The notes under the pieces are model-generated. The model made no database searches, was not told where the DNA came from, and worked only from the letters and a program-made list of their open reading frames with translations. From NCBI RefSeq assembly GCF_016901225.1, contig NZ_JAFEUL010000013.1:1-51701 (forward strand): a stretch of 51,701 bases of DNA, read 5' to 3'. The stretch comes from Actibacterium sp. 188UL27-1. Lineage in GTDB: Bacteria > Pseudomonadota > Alphaproteobacteria > Rhodobacterales > Rhodobacteraceae. Position 1 is the stretch's first letter; every line of letters starts with the position of its first letter. Shown one piece after another: positions 33,132 through 42,549 of the stretch. The position numbers were made by a program, and so were the translations under genes.

Positions 33132-34606
33132 AGCACGGCGCTCGTCACGAACAGGCCGGCACAGGTGAGGAAGATCAACTGACTGACCCTGTCCTTGATC
33201 GCAAAGACGATTGGATCGTCATCCATTTCCCCGCGGTATGAGATCATCGTGGCGCGGCTGATCCAGTACAGCAATAGCGGGCAAACCAACCACAACAGGC
33301 CGGGCTCACCGTAAAGCCCCCGTACAGACGTGCCGGATATGTAAAGTGCCAGAACCAGAACGGAGCAATAGCCCGCCGCCAGAACGACCCCCAGAATAAC
33401 CGGCTGGTCCGAGACGCGGTAGCCCCGTCCATCGGTCTCAGTCATGCCGCGCTTGGCCAGGTCAGCCAATTCTGATTGCCGTTTGACGGCTGCCAGCGAC
33501 AGGAAGAGAAACATTGAAAACGCCAGAAGCCATTCGGAAAGTGGCACGCCGCTGGCTGCTCCACCGGCGATGATCCGCAGTGTATAGAGCGCGCCGAGCA
33601 TCCAGATATCGACCATGAGCTTGCGTTTGAGCACCAGCGAATAGGCAGAGGTCAACACGATGTAGCCTGCCAAAACCCCGACGAAGAGCCACGAGGTTAG
33701 CGTGGCAATCAGGAAGGAGCCCACAAAGAGCCCAGCAGCTAGAACGGCCCCCTGAGCCACGGGAATGGTGCCAGCTGCAAACGGCCTGTTGCGCTTGCGG
33801 GGATGCCTGCGGTCTACCTCCAGATCCAGCATGTCATTGATCAGGTAGATGCACGAGGCCGCCATGCAGAACGCGACGAATGCCACCAGGGATGGGCCGA
33901 CCGCTGACAGATCATGGGCGGCGAACGCCGGGACCAGCACCAGCAGGTTTTTCAACCATTGATGTGGACGCATCGCCTTGAGGTGAACCTTCACGCGATT
34001 GGCCAGGGATGTTGGTGGAGAGAGGTGGACTGCCTCGGGATCAATCGCATCGACTTGACGCTGCATCGTCGAGTTGGCGCCAACGCTGATGGCGCGTCGC
34101 GCCCTTGGCCAAACCTTTAAGTCGGCAGATGAGTCACCCACATAGTCAAAACCGTTTTCGCCAAAACGCTCGACCAGCCAGTCGGCCTTGTTGGACCCCG
34201 CCAGGTTGCGGTCAGGACCAGACCCCACTGCTTCATCGAACATATCTGCGGCATCGGCGACTGCGGTCACCTGGCGTTGGTTCGACGCGGAGACCAGCAA
34301 TACTTTACGCCCCTGCGCGCGCGCATCAGCCACGTAATCCACGACGTCTTGGTTCAGCGGCAGGATTGAAGCGTCGACCAGCGCCTCCTCCGCGACTTTA
34401 TCCTTGAAAACGGCCTTGCCGCTCCCGAGCCAGCCAGCAATTTCCGGCAGCTTGTTGGGTTGCTTGGCGACCAGCGATAAAAGCGCCTCGTGCAGGGTAT
34501 CGGACCGGGAAAATGTCCCGTCCAAATCAACCACCAGCGGCACTGTTTCTACCGGGACGAGATCGGTATCTTGGGCAGAGTCCGGCATCTTGGTGAGCGT
34601 AGACAA
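33128..34606 (-). CDS. HAD phosphatase-UbiA fusion, decaprenyl-phosphate phosphoribosyltransferase-like
   Basis: 492 residues. The N-terminal HAD domain has DLDGT (27-31), the motif II segment LLVSASN, the lysine region GSNKADWL and YVGDSSADLKVW, so it appears catalytically complete. The C-terminal part is a UbiA-superfamily prenyltransferase with NDMLDLEVDRRHPRKRNRP from residue 257 and a second Asp region at MVDIWMLGALY. This fusion can be read as condensation of PRPP with polyprenyl phosphate followed by 5-phosphate removal, the first steps to polyprenyl-phospho-ribose/arabinose. First gene of a three-gene unit; divergent from the sulfotransferase at 34873. Confidence 0.85.
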   Translation of the reverse strand: MSTLTKMPDSAQDTDLVPVETVPLVVDLDGTFSRSDTLHEALLSLVAKQPNKLPEIAGWLGSGKAVFKDKVAEEALVDASILPLNQDVVDYVADARAQGRKVLLVSASNQRQVTAVADAADMFDEAVGSGPDRNLAGSNKADWLVERFGENGFDYVGDSSADLKVWPRARRAISVGANSTMQRQVDAIDPEAVHLSPPTSLANRVKVHLKAMRPHQWLKNLLVLVPAFAAHDLSAVGPSLVAFVAFCMAASCIYLINDMLDLEVDRRHPRKRNRPFAAGTIPVAQGAVLAAGLFVGSFLIATLTSWLFVGVLAGYIVLTSAYSLVLKRKLMVDIWMLGALYTLRIIAGGAASGVPLSEWLLAFSMFLFLSLAAVKRQSELADLAKRGMTETDGRGYRVSDQPVILGVVLAAGYCSVLVLALYISGTSVRGLYGEPGLLWLVCPLLLYWISRATMISYRGEMDDDPIVFAIKDRVSQLIFLTCAGLFVTSAVL

Positions 34607-34872
34607 GCGTTAACTCCAAATCGTACTAAAAGGTTGCGGTGTGGTATCTCCAAACCGCTCAAAATCCAACAGGAGCGGTGCCAAGAGGGTAAACGTAATA
34701 TCGCACCATTGATTCGACCGCGGCATGATCATTTACTGTTTGACTGCCTTTTCCAAGGTTTTACAGGTGGAGCCGATTGGCATCTCCCAATGATCAATCG
34801 GTTCGGCTACGGCGGGCGGTGATTATTCGAGTATTGTTTACGAACAGAACCCGGCATTTTTGAGGATTGGTT

Positions 34873-35772
34873 ATGGTAACGCACAGCTTTGTTCCACGTC
34901 AGGCCATTGGCGGCCCAACTTTCATAGGCATCGGTGTGCAGAAATGTGCGACCTCCTGGTTGCATGAAGTCTTGCAAGCCCATCCCCAGATCTTCATGTC
35001 TGATCCAAAAGAAATTGATTTCTTCACCGCGTTCTATGATCGCGGATATGAGTGGTATGAACGGCATTTTGCAGATGGCGCCACTGTTCTTGCCCGGGGG
35101 GAAACCTCGCCGTCCTACTTTTACCACCCGCTGGCGCCTGAGCGGATCAAGGCTTATCAACCAGACGCCAAGCTGATCGTTATTTTTCGCGATCCGGTAG
35201 ACCGGGCCTTCTCAAATCATCTGCATGAACTGCGAACTTGGCATTTGACCTCAAGCGAGCAGTTCGAGGATGGCTTGCGCAATAACCCATGTTATCTGGA
35301 GCAAAGTCGTTACGCCAAGCATATGGCACGCTGGTTCGACGTTTTTCCCCGTGAGCAGATCCTGCCCTTGATCTTTGAGGAAATCACGAAAACGCCGGAC
35401 CAGGCCATTCGCGAGGTTTACGGATTTCTGGGGGTCGATCCCGATGGGAAGATAGATGATAGCAGGACCAGCTCTAACGAAAGTGTAGCGTTTCGCCATG
35501 ACCGTCTGCAATCGGTGCTGCAAAGCGGTGGCAATGCATTGCGTCGCGCGGGACTGGGGACCGCATTAGAGAAATTCAAAAGTGTTGGTCCTGTGAATTA
35601 CCTGATGAGCCTGAACAAGCGTGATCTTCGAGTCGAGGCCCCGCCGCTCACGGCTGAAACCCGCGCTGTCTTGGCCGCCGAACTTGAGCCCGATGTTCGG
35701 GAACTGGCCAAGCTTTTGGGGCGTGACAGTTTTCCCTGGCGCAGTTTTCCGGATCTTGCCAAAGTCGCATAG
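34873..35772 (+). CDS. PAPS-dependent sulfotransferase
   Basis: 299 residues. The 5'-phosphosulfate loop is GIGVQKCATSWL (19-30) and the 3'-phosphate motif is FRDPVDRAFS (105-114), the standard pair of cytosolic-type carbohydrate sulfotransferases. ATG 34873 follows GAGG at 34862-34865; an in-frame TTG lies two codons upstream. It is alone on the plus strand between divergent and convergent exopolysaccharide genes (11 bases to the Wzc-like stop). It likely sulfates a sugar of the exported polymer or its lipid-linked repeat. Confidence 0.88.
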   Translation: MVTHSFVPRQAIGGPTFIGIGVQKCATSWLHEVLQAHPQIFMSDPKEIDFFTAFYDRGYEWYERHFADGATVLARGETSPSYFYHPLAPERIKAYQPDAKLIVIFRDPVDRAFSNHLHELRTWHLTSSEQFEDGLRNNPCYLEQSRYAKHMARWFDVFPREQILPLIFEEITKTPDQAIREVYGFLGVDPDGKIDDSRTSSNESVAFRHDRLQSVLQSGGNALRRAGLGTALEKFKSVGPVNYLMSLNKRDLRVEAPPLTAETRAVLAAELEPDVRELAKLLGRDSFPWRSFPDLAKVA

Positions 35773-35783
35773 CAGAGCATCCG

Positions 35784-38018
35784 TTAGATATCGCGGGGTT
35801 TCAGGCCGGTTAGCACGGCGCCAATATCGTTCAGCTTGGTTTTGCGGAAGATCTCCAACCCACGGTCGGCATCCCGCGCCAATGTTCTGCCAGAGGCGAC
35901 CGCATACAGGCCAAGGTCAAGAATAACGGGCAGTGCCATCGCGTCTGATTCGTGACGCAGGGCCGGTGCGTCAAAAATGACGACGTCAAATTCGCGCATC
36001 ATCTCTTCAACCACCAGCTTGGCGCGGTAGGAGTCAAAAATCATCGCAGGGTCGGCGCCCACCGTCTCTGTCGGGAGCATGCTGACACCAAGTGCGCCAA
36101 GTGTGACAATGGAGTCTTCCAAGGTGGACTCGCCATACAATACCGAAACCAAGCTGGTCGTCCGACGATGCCCCAGGGCACGTGACAAACTGGCCGTGCG
36201 GGTATCAGCGTCAACCAACAAACACGACCGCCCCTTTTGTGCCGCTGCCCAGGCCAGCAGCATGGAGACGTTGGTTTTGACCCCACCGGGCTGGTCGGAC
36301 GCTACCACGATAGAACCCACCGACAGGTCGGAATTCAGATCCACGTTGTTGCGCAGCGTTCGGGCGGATTTCGTGAGTGTTGCAGACGAATCACGCAATA
36401 CGTTGCGCAGCGACCCCATGCGGCCCATTTTTGTTGGAACGCGCGGCAGTTTACCAAAGATCGGTAGCGCCAGCCGTTCTGTGACCTCGCGTGTTGTGAC
36501 CAGGCGTTTGGGCAGCAGTTCCATCAGGAAAGCCAGGGCTAAACCCAGTGCCAAACCACCTGCGCCGCCCAATGCCACGGCAACCTGCTTGCGTGGATAG
36601 GATGGGCTGCCGGGGGGCGAGGCATAGGAGATGACATCGGCATCAGATCGCTGAAGGTTCTGAATTTCGCTCGTTTCCTTGAAGCGGCCCAGAAAATCCT
36701 CATAAACACGACGGTTTGCGTCAGCCACACGCTGTAATTGGCTGAGCCGGATTTGTTCGTTTGACCGGATCAGGATGGTGCCTTCCAGTCCACGCAGTTG
36801 GGTTTCAAGCGCATCGACAACGTTGTCGCGTACTTCGGCGGTGTTGTTCAGTTGCTGAACTGTGCGTTCGACTTCGGCAGACAACGCCTCTTCGATCTTG
36901 TTCATGGACCGACGGATCGATGCGACCTGGACGGCATCATCGCCAAACCGGATGGCCGCATTCGCTTCGTCCCGGCGCAGGTCGACCAAGTCGGTCTGAT
37001 AGGCCAGGATCGTCGGTTCCGACAATGTGGCGGCCGCAGCCAGCGCACCGTCACGATCACGTATTTCGACCAGTTTGTTGGCGTTGGCGTCAGCTTCGGC
37101 AAGTTCGGACCTGGCATTGACCAATTTGGTCGTCAGCTCGCGCATCTGCTGTTCCAGGCGCAGCGAGCTGTCGGCATTTGCCTCGATCTTGGCACGGAAA
37201 GCGAGCGCTTCACGCTCAGAGCTTTCAAGCGTCGTTGCCAATTCCTCAACCCGGCCTTCCAGCCAGCGGGTGAAACGTTGGGCGGCTGCAAACCGTTTGT
37301 CCACGAGAAAGCGGCTGTATTCGTCGGTCAGCGTATTTGCGATCGCCGCAGCTTTTTGCGGACTTTGCGACGTGGCGGTCAGGGAGATTACAAAAGAGTT
37401 GCCTTGTTGGCGCACCCGAATCGCATCACGCAATTCACCGGTAACGGGGCCGAGATCGCCCAGTAGGTTGTCACGCGCGCGCGCGGCCTCCAGAACAGGA
37501 TCCTGACCTTCCGATCCGTCCTCAACGCCAGCATCATCTATGCGCTGCGGGGCTTCGGGCACCGGGATCACCGTGCGCACGACCGAACGCGCCATATCGG
37601 TGATGACGTCCAGGACACCGGGATCTTCTTGTGGGCGCAGCGCCGGATTGAACTCCGGATCCTTGTCCAGTTCCAAGCGCCGCACGACCCGAACCAACAG
37701 GGCGCGGGACCGCATAACGGCCATCTCCCCTTCGATCACAGAGCTTGAGATTGCCTGTGCCTCGACCAGTGAAAACGACGTATCGGGAGAGGCAAGACCA
37801 CCATCGCCCAAAGCCAGTTGGGACCGCGCCTCGTATTGAGGCGTGATCTGCAACACCACATAGGCGGCGTAGGCTGCGGCAAGAATTGTGGTCGCCAAGA
37901 TCAGGATAAGACGCCTGCGCAGCACACCGACAATATCGTTCAGATCAAGCGTTACGGCTTGCTTCTTCGCTGGATCGGTTTCCTGGATCGTCGATCTTAG
38001 GACGAGTGGTTCATTCAT
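35784..38018 (-). CDS. Wzc-like polysaccharide co-polymerase with atypical kinase domain
   Basis: 744 residues: Wzz chain-length domain with a first membrane helix near 36-56, a long coiled-coil region about 230-430, a second helix near 490-510, and a cytoplasmic BY-kinase-like domain from about 570. The A' and B motifs are normal (LLVDAD 600-605, VVIFDAP 679-685). The P-loop reads SDQPGGVKTN (574-583), with Val580 where Gly precedes the Lys, and the C-terminal Tyr cluster used for autophosphorylation is missing; the chain ends LKPRDI. It may bind nucleotide poorly or act mainly as a chain-length/export scaffold. No Wza gene lies next to it. Confidence 0.87.
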   Translation of the reverse strand: MNEPLVLRSTIQETDPAKKQAVTLDLNDIVGVLRRRLILILATTILAAAYAAYVVLQITPQYEARSQLALGDGGLASPDTSFSLVEAQAISSSVIEGEMAVMRSRALLVRVVRRLELDKDPEFNPALRPQEDPGVLDVITDMARSVVRTVIPVPEAPQRIDDAGVEDGSEGQDPVLEAARARDNLLGDLGPVTGELRDAIRVRQQGNSFVISLTATSQSPQKAAAIANTLTDEYSRFLVDKRFAAAQRFTRWLEGRVEELATTLESSEREALAFRAKIEANADSSLRLEQQMRELTTKLVNARSELAEADANANKLVEIRDRDGALAAAATLSEPTILAYQTDLVDLRRDEANAAIRFGDDAVQVASIRRSMNKIEEALSAEVERTVQQLNNTAEVRDNVVDALETQLRGLEGTILIRSNEQIRLSQLQRVADANRRVYEDFLGRFKETSEIQNLQRSDADVISYASPPGSPSYPRKQVAVALGGAGGLALGLALAFLMELLPKRLVTTREVTERLALPIFGKLPRVPTKMGRMGSLRNVLRDSSATLTKSARTLRNNVDLNSDLSVGSIVVASDQPGGVKTNVSMLLAWAAAQKGRSCLLVDADTRTASLSRALGHRRTTSLVSVLYGESTLEDSIVTLGALGVSMLPTETVGADPAMIFDSYRAKLVVEEMMREFDVVIFDAPALRHESDAMALPVILDLGLYAVASGRTLARDADRGLEIFRKTKLNDIGAVLTGLKPRDI

Positions 38019-38157
38019 GCGTCTATCAATGCTCTGACTGGTGACTACAGAGGTAATTTATCAGACAATCTATAGTGGGGACAGATGAGCATTCGGTGGA
38101 AAGATTATAAGCCCAAAAATGGCCGTCCGATGAAAATAGTTGAAGTTTTTTCCGGTG

Positions 38158-39066
38158 TTATACGGACCGCTCGAACAATTCTGCCTTCGGGGTGCTATTG
38201 TTGATGGCCTGAGAGGGCGTTTTTGATGTCAGGAGCAACCAGACCACAGAATGGCGACGGGCCTCATCTACCATGAATTTGCGGATGTCATAGTCATATC
38301 CCTCGAACTCGGGATAGGCTAACCTGTGGGCTTTGATGTAGGTTTCCTGACTGCGGATCTGATCGGCATGATGCGTCGTTTCAAAGGCATGGATGATGCG
38401 CGCCGAAATTTCAGGATCCTTAAAATCGTGGCATTCGATGAGAATATCATGATTTGCCAACGCGGTGCTTGTCTGCTCGGTGAACAACTCCGCCTCGTAG
38501 CCTTCGCAATCTGCGACGATCAGCATCCGGGGCCGATTGGCAAGTGTCATAAGCGTATCGGGATTACAGAATTTTCCGAGGTTGAGCCGATCTAAAATGT
38601 CGTTCTGCTCCGCCATGCTCTTGCACAGCCGCCGGGCGCCGCCGTCCACGTCATAAGCGTGGATCTGGGCATCGGCAAACATCAGTCCGAAGCCAACGGC
38701 ATAATAGCCTTCAGCACATCCGATATCGACGATATCAGTGTAGGAACGCTGGCTGATCCGTTCGATGAAGGAGGCTATCTCAACCTCATAGCTGCCCAAT
38801 AGCTTGGGCAGCAACGCGCTGCCTGTGGCCTCAATCCCGGGATAGCGCAGACCGATGAATGCGCCATGGTGGACCGTCAGGTCGGAAAAGCGTTCGTTGA
38901 GGATCTTGGTCTTCAGATCTTCGGTGGTTTGGGTCTGACGTTGCCGTTCCAAATAGACGGTAACCGCCTCCAGCCGGTTCAATAGGCGCTTCAATCGCAC
39001 CAGAACCCATCCGCCAAATGGCGTGTTTGCGGTGCTGGCAAGTGTATTCTTAATCGAAAGCCGCAT
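38158..39066 (-). CDS. FkbM-like SAM-dependent methyltransferase
   Basis: 302 residues. SAM-binding motif I is VDIGCAEGYYAVG (113-125), motif II IHAYDVD, and ADCEGYEAELF with ILIECHDF resembles the FkbM group. The N-terminal ~80 residues are basic and unconserved. No signal peptide. Sugar O-methylation of the polysaccharide is a likely role from context. It is separated by 139 bases from the Wzc-like start and by 181 bases from the divergent UXS gene. Confidence 0.8.
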   Translation of the reverse strand: MRLSIKNTLASTANTPFGGWVLVRLKRLLNRLEAVTVYLERQRQTQTTEDLKTKILNERFSDLTVHHGAFIGLRYPGIEATGSALLPKLLGSYEVEIASFIERISQRSYTDIVDIGCAEGYYAVGFGLMFADAQIHAYDVDGGARRLCKSMAEQNDILDRLNLGKFCNPDTLMTLANRPRMLIVADCEGYEAELFTEQTSTALANHDILIECHDFKDPEISARIIHAFETTHHADQIRSQETYIKAHRLAYPEFEGYDYDIRKFMVDEARRHSVVWLLLTSKTPSQAINNSTPKAELFERSV

Positions 39067-39247
39067 GGTTTCCCTCCGGCAAACTTGAAATATGCCAAAC
39101 GGTAACCGCCATTTTTCGATCCGCCTAGGGTGGTTTTTCGATGATACCCATGCGACAGCGGGCTGGTCCTTGGCGGCGGTGCTGCGGTAGACATCATTTC
39201 AAACGACGGACCTGTGGTTCGGTCTGACATATTTCTAAGGGGTTCGT

Positions 39248-40231
39248 ATGCTGGATCAGCATCAACGTATTATTGTGACGGGCGGGGCCGGATTTGTCGG
39301 ATCCCATCTGACGGACAAACTTTTGGCGCGCGGCGACGAGGTTATCTGCGTCGATAACTATTACACAGGCAGCAAGCGAAACATCCTGCACCATATCGGC
39401 AATCCGATGTACGAGATGATGCGGCATGATGTGACCTTTCCACTATACATTGAAGCTGACAATATTTTTCACCTAGCGTGCCCGGCGGCACCGATCCACT
39501 ATCAGCATGACCCTGTTCAAACGCTCAAGACCTCGGTCCATGGATCGATTAACATGCTTGGTCTGGCCAAGCGGTTGGGGATCCGGATCCTGCAGGCTTC
39601 GACGTCAGAGGTCTATGGCGATCCGAACGTGCATCCGCAGGAGGAAAGCTATTGGGGCAACGTCAACCCCATTGGCATCCGATCCTGCTATGACGAAGGT
39701 AAGCGCGCTGCGGAAACACTATTTTTCGATTATCACCGTCAACACGGGCTGGAGATCAAGGTCGCACGTATTTTCAACACGTTCGGTCCGCGTATGCACG
39801 TGAATGACGGGCGAGTCGTCTCGAATTTCATTATCCAGGCGCTGCGGGGCGAACCGATTACAATCTTTGGGGAGGGCCTGCAAACCCGGTCCTTCTGCTA
39901 TGTTGATGATCTGGTGAACGGGCTGATCGCGCTCATGGATAGCCCGGCTGATGTCACAGGCCCGATCAATCTCGGCAATCCCCATGAATTGACGATCCGG
40001 GAACTGGCCGAGAGCATCATTGATCTGACGGGCTCTGCTTCGAAGCTGACATTCAAGGACTTGCCACAGGACGATCCGATGCAGCGCCGCCCTAATATCG
40101 ACAAGGCGCGGGAATTACTGAACTGGCAACCGACCGTCGCGTTTGAGGACGGCGTGCGCAAGACGATCGATTACTTCGATACGCTTTTGAGTGGGAACCA
40201 GCACCCGACCAAACCCAACGGTCAGGTCTAA
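39248..40231 (+). CDS. uxs: UDP-glucuronate decarboxylase (UDP-xylose synthase)
   Basis: 327-residue extended SDR that converts UDP-glucuronate to UDP-xylose with bound NAD+. The glycine motif is [10 protein letters not shown] (11-20), the active-site block is [10 protein letters not shown] (118-127) with Y148/K152 in RSCYDEGKR, and YWGNVNPIG and the C-terminal [14 protein letters not shown] are UXS hallmarks. AAGGGG at 39236-39242 supports ATG 39248. It implies xylose, or a xylose-derived pentose, in the polymer. Three bases before the glycosyltransferase gene at 40235. Confidence 0.93.
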   Translation: MLDQHQRIIVTGGAGFVGSHLTDKLLARGDEVICVDNYYTGSKRNILHHIGNPMYEMMRHDVTFPLYIEADNIFHLACPAAPIHYQHDPVQTLKTSVHGSINMLGLAKRLGIRILQASTSEVYGDPNVHPQEESYWGNVNPIGIRSCYDEGKRAAETLFFDYHRQHGLEIKVARIFNTFGPRMHVNDGRVVSNFIIQALRGEPITIFGEGLQTRSFCYVDDLVNGLIALMDSPADVTGPINLGNPHELTIRELAESIIDLTGSASKLTFKDLPQDDPMQRRPNIDKARELLNWQPTVAFEDGVRKTIDYFDTLLSGNQHPTKPNGQV

Positions 40232-40234
40232 TCC

Positions 40235-41254
40235 ATGGCAGCGGCGTCCGGTAGTCCGCCTGTTCTGCTTTTCTATGACGGGCATGAACGTCAGGCTGAA
40301 GAAGCTCCGCTTGCCAGCCTGAAATCCGATCTGCGCCGCCATGTCCGGGCGATGGTCAACAAGGTGCGCGGGAAACAGGGCAAGTCGGGTTATTACACTT
40401 GGCTTTACATGCTGATGGAGGCGTTGGAGCGTGAAGGGATCGATTACCGCTTGAACGACTTTAAGACCGCCCGCCAAAACCCTGATCAACCGGTTGGAAT
40501 GGTCGGTTATCCGACGATATTCAGCAAGATGGACGGGCTTCCGAACCCTCGCTTGATCGGCCCAGGGATATTTTCATCGCCCTTGGACAAGCCGGACCTG
40601 TTTGATGATCCGCGCAACCGGCTGTTCGTGTCGACCTGTGATTGGCATTTTCAGATGTTCACGCCGTTCTACGGTGATCGATTGCGGCCCTGGTTTGGTG
40701 GGTTCGATGTGTCGCGTTTTCCAGACTCGTTGTCCGTGTCGAAGGAGTTCGACGTGATGATCTACGACAAGATCTATTTCAATCGCGATGAAAATTATGA
40801 CCGGATGATTGCACCGTTCATCCGATACCTTGAAGAGCACGGCATGACCTACACGGTCATTCGCTACGGCAGCTATTTGTATGAAGACTACATCGCAAAG
40901 TTGAAAAAATGCAGGTCCATGGCGTTTTTCTGCCATTCAGAGACACAAGGCATGGCCTACCAGGAATGTCTTTCGCTGAACGTTCCGATCTTTGCCTGGG
41001 ACGAGGGGACGTGGCTCGATCCAAAGGCACGGGAGATCAGCGATGCTCCGATCCCGTGCACCTCCGTGCCCTATTTCGACGGGAGGTGCGGCATTCGGTT
41101 CAAGGCGGACACGATGATGGAGGATTGGGGCACGTTCTGGTCCAAACTGGATACCTTCAATCCGCGGGCCTTTATCGCAAATGAGATGACACTGTCGAAG
41201 TCCGCCGAGATCTACATGACGGCCTACAACGACGCCCGTCTGAATAGAGTTTAA
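40235..41254 (+). CDS. GT-B-fold glycosyltransferase-like protein
   Basis: 339 residues, soluble. The region HSETQGMAYQECLSLNVPIFAWD (from residue 234) has the E-x7-E donor-binding pattern of retaining GT-B (GT4-like) enzymes. The N-terminal half (LLFYDGHERQ) does not match a named subfamily that I recognise. Co-transcribed with uxs (3-base gap), so a xylosyltransferase role is a reasonable guess. Its TAA and the TAA of the convergent polymerase-like gene share the same TTAA (41251-41254). Confidence 0.72.
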   Translation: MAAASGSPPVLLFYDGHERQAEEAPLASLKSDLRRHVRAMVNKVRGKQGKSGYYTWLYMLMEALEREGIDYRLNDFKTARQNPDQPVGMVGYPTIFSKMDGLPNPRLIGPGIFSSPLDKPDLFDDPRNRLFVSTCDWHFQMFTPFYGDRLRPWFGGFDVSRFPDSLSVSKEFDVMIYDKIYFNRDENYDRMIAPFIRYLEEHGMTYTVIRYGSYLYEDYIAKLKKCRSMAFFCHSETQGMAYQECLSLNVPIFAWDEGTWLDPKAREISDAPIPCTSVPYFDGRCGIRFKADTMMEDWGTFWSKLDTFNPRAFIANEMTLSKSAEIYMTAYNDARLNRV

Positions 41255-42549
41255 CCGCCCGCCAGCAGCTGCCGGTTACCAACTTGCATGTCTGGGCCAA
41301 CCGCGCCCGCGGCACGCCGCAGTGTTTCGCGACGCAAACTGTCTTTCACGGTGAGCAAGGCGCCCATCATGAACAGCATGGCCAGCAGCGAGAATGGAGA
41401 CATCAGAGCTGACTCGGTAAAGCTGCGCATGATGTGGATCGACGCGATGCCAAAGAAAAATACCATGGCCATATCGTTTTCCCGCAGGACCCCCAGCACG
41501 ATCCGCCAAAGGCACCAGGTTACAGCCATAACGGCGAAAGCGAGGCCGATCAGCCCCTGATGGACCGCAATTTCGTAGTAAGAGTTATGGAACGAGAATT
41601 GCGCGTAAAATTTCTTGTGGAATTCAACATAGATCTTGCGCGCATCCGAGGTCCAATCCTCGGGTGTCCAATACCCACCCTCGCCAACCCCGAGCAGTGG
41701 ATTTTGCTGGATCTGGATCGTGGCATAGTCCCACAGAACGGTGCGACCGGTGAGCGTGGCATCCTTGCCAAATGCCTCAAGAACCTTGGTGATCGGATTG
41801 AAGTGTTGCACAGCAAGAACCTGAGCCGCCAGAAAGAGACCTGTAGCGAGGCTGGCACAACTGAAACTGAGGAAAATTGGATTGTTTAAAAGCCCGCTGC
41901 GCGGAAGCAGCCCAAAGATCAACACCACACCTGTGATACCTCCCGCCAACAAAACTGCCGTGGCAGAGTCTGAGATGAAGATCAGTTGAGCGGCCAAAAC
42001 ACAGGCACCTGCCGCCACCAACCTAAGCCATTTTGAAAGACTGTTATCCAATGTAATGCAGACAGCGGCGGTCCATAGGACAACCATTGCGGCACCCATG
42101 GCGTTTTTGCTGCTGAACACACCACGCGCCGCAAGACCACCCGTCAGGCCGGCTTGCAAGCTCAGAACACCAAAGATACCAGCGGCAACGAGCATCGACA
42201 GGATCAGATCCCGCTTTTCCAGCCGAATAATGGCACAGTAGCAGATCATGATCGTGAGGATCAGTTGCGCGCCCGATTTCAGGATCAACTCCGTTTCCAC
42301 ACCCCACATGGCCGAAAGCATCCACCAGATCGGAAAGATGAACAAAGTCAGGCTGCGCTGCAGGATCGGCAAAAGCAGTTGAAAATCCCGCACGAAAGCC
42401 CACCCGAAATAGAGCGCCAGCGGGTATAGCAGCAGTTCGTCATAGGTGAACTGCTTGAACGTCACGATGAACCAGAGCGTAACCAGAAAATGGTCGCGCA
42501 GCCTTTGAGGGATATCAAACCGGAGGCTGAGTGATCGCGACTGGATCAT
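41251..42549 (-). CDS. O-antigen ligase/polymerase (Wzy/WaaL-like) membrane protein
   Basis: 432 residues, about ten or more hydrophobic segments and a large periplasmic loop in the second half. The motif LLGVGEGGYW within that loop and the later FHNSYYEIAVHQGLIGLAFA match the Wzy_C ligase/polymerase pattern (HNxxL.. region). It would polymerise lipid-linked repeats in the periplasm. ATG 42549 overlaps the GMC oxidoreductase stop by four bases; last gene of a four-gene minus-strand unit. Confidence 0.85.
   Translation of the reverse strand: MIQSRSLSLRFDIPQRLRDHFLVTLWFIVTFKQFTYDELLLYPLALYFGWAFVRDFQLLLPILQRSLTLFIFPIWWMLSAMWGVETELILKSGAQLILTIMICYCAIIRLEKRDLILSMLVAAGIFGVLSLQAGLTGGLAARGVFSSKNAMGAAMVVLWTAAVCITLDNSLSKWLRLVAAGACVLAAQLIFISDSATAVLLAGGITGVVLIFGLLPRSGLLNNPIFLSFSCASLATGLFLAAQVLAVQHFNPITKVLEAFGKDATLTGRTVLWDYATIQIQQNPLLGVGEGGYWTPEDWTSDARKIYVEFHKKFYAQFSFHNSYYEIAVHQGLIGLAFAVMAVTWCLWRIVLGVLRENDMAMVFFFGIASIHIMRSFTESALMSPFSLLAMLFMMGALLTVKDSLRRETLRRAAGAVGPDMQVGNRQLLAGG

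Noticed and set aside
34607-34872. Possible small gene between the UbiA-type gene and the first sulfotransferase
   Set aside because: Only short frames overlapping the divergent starts; best explained as a shared promoter region.
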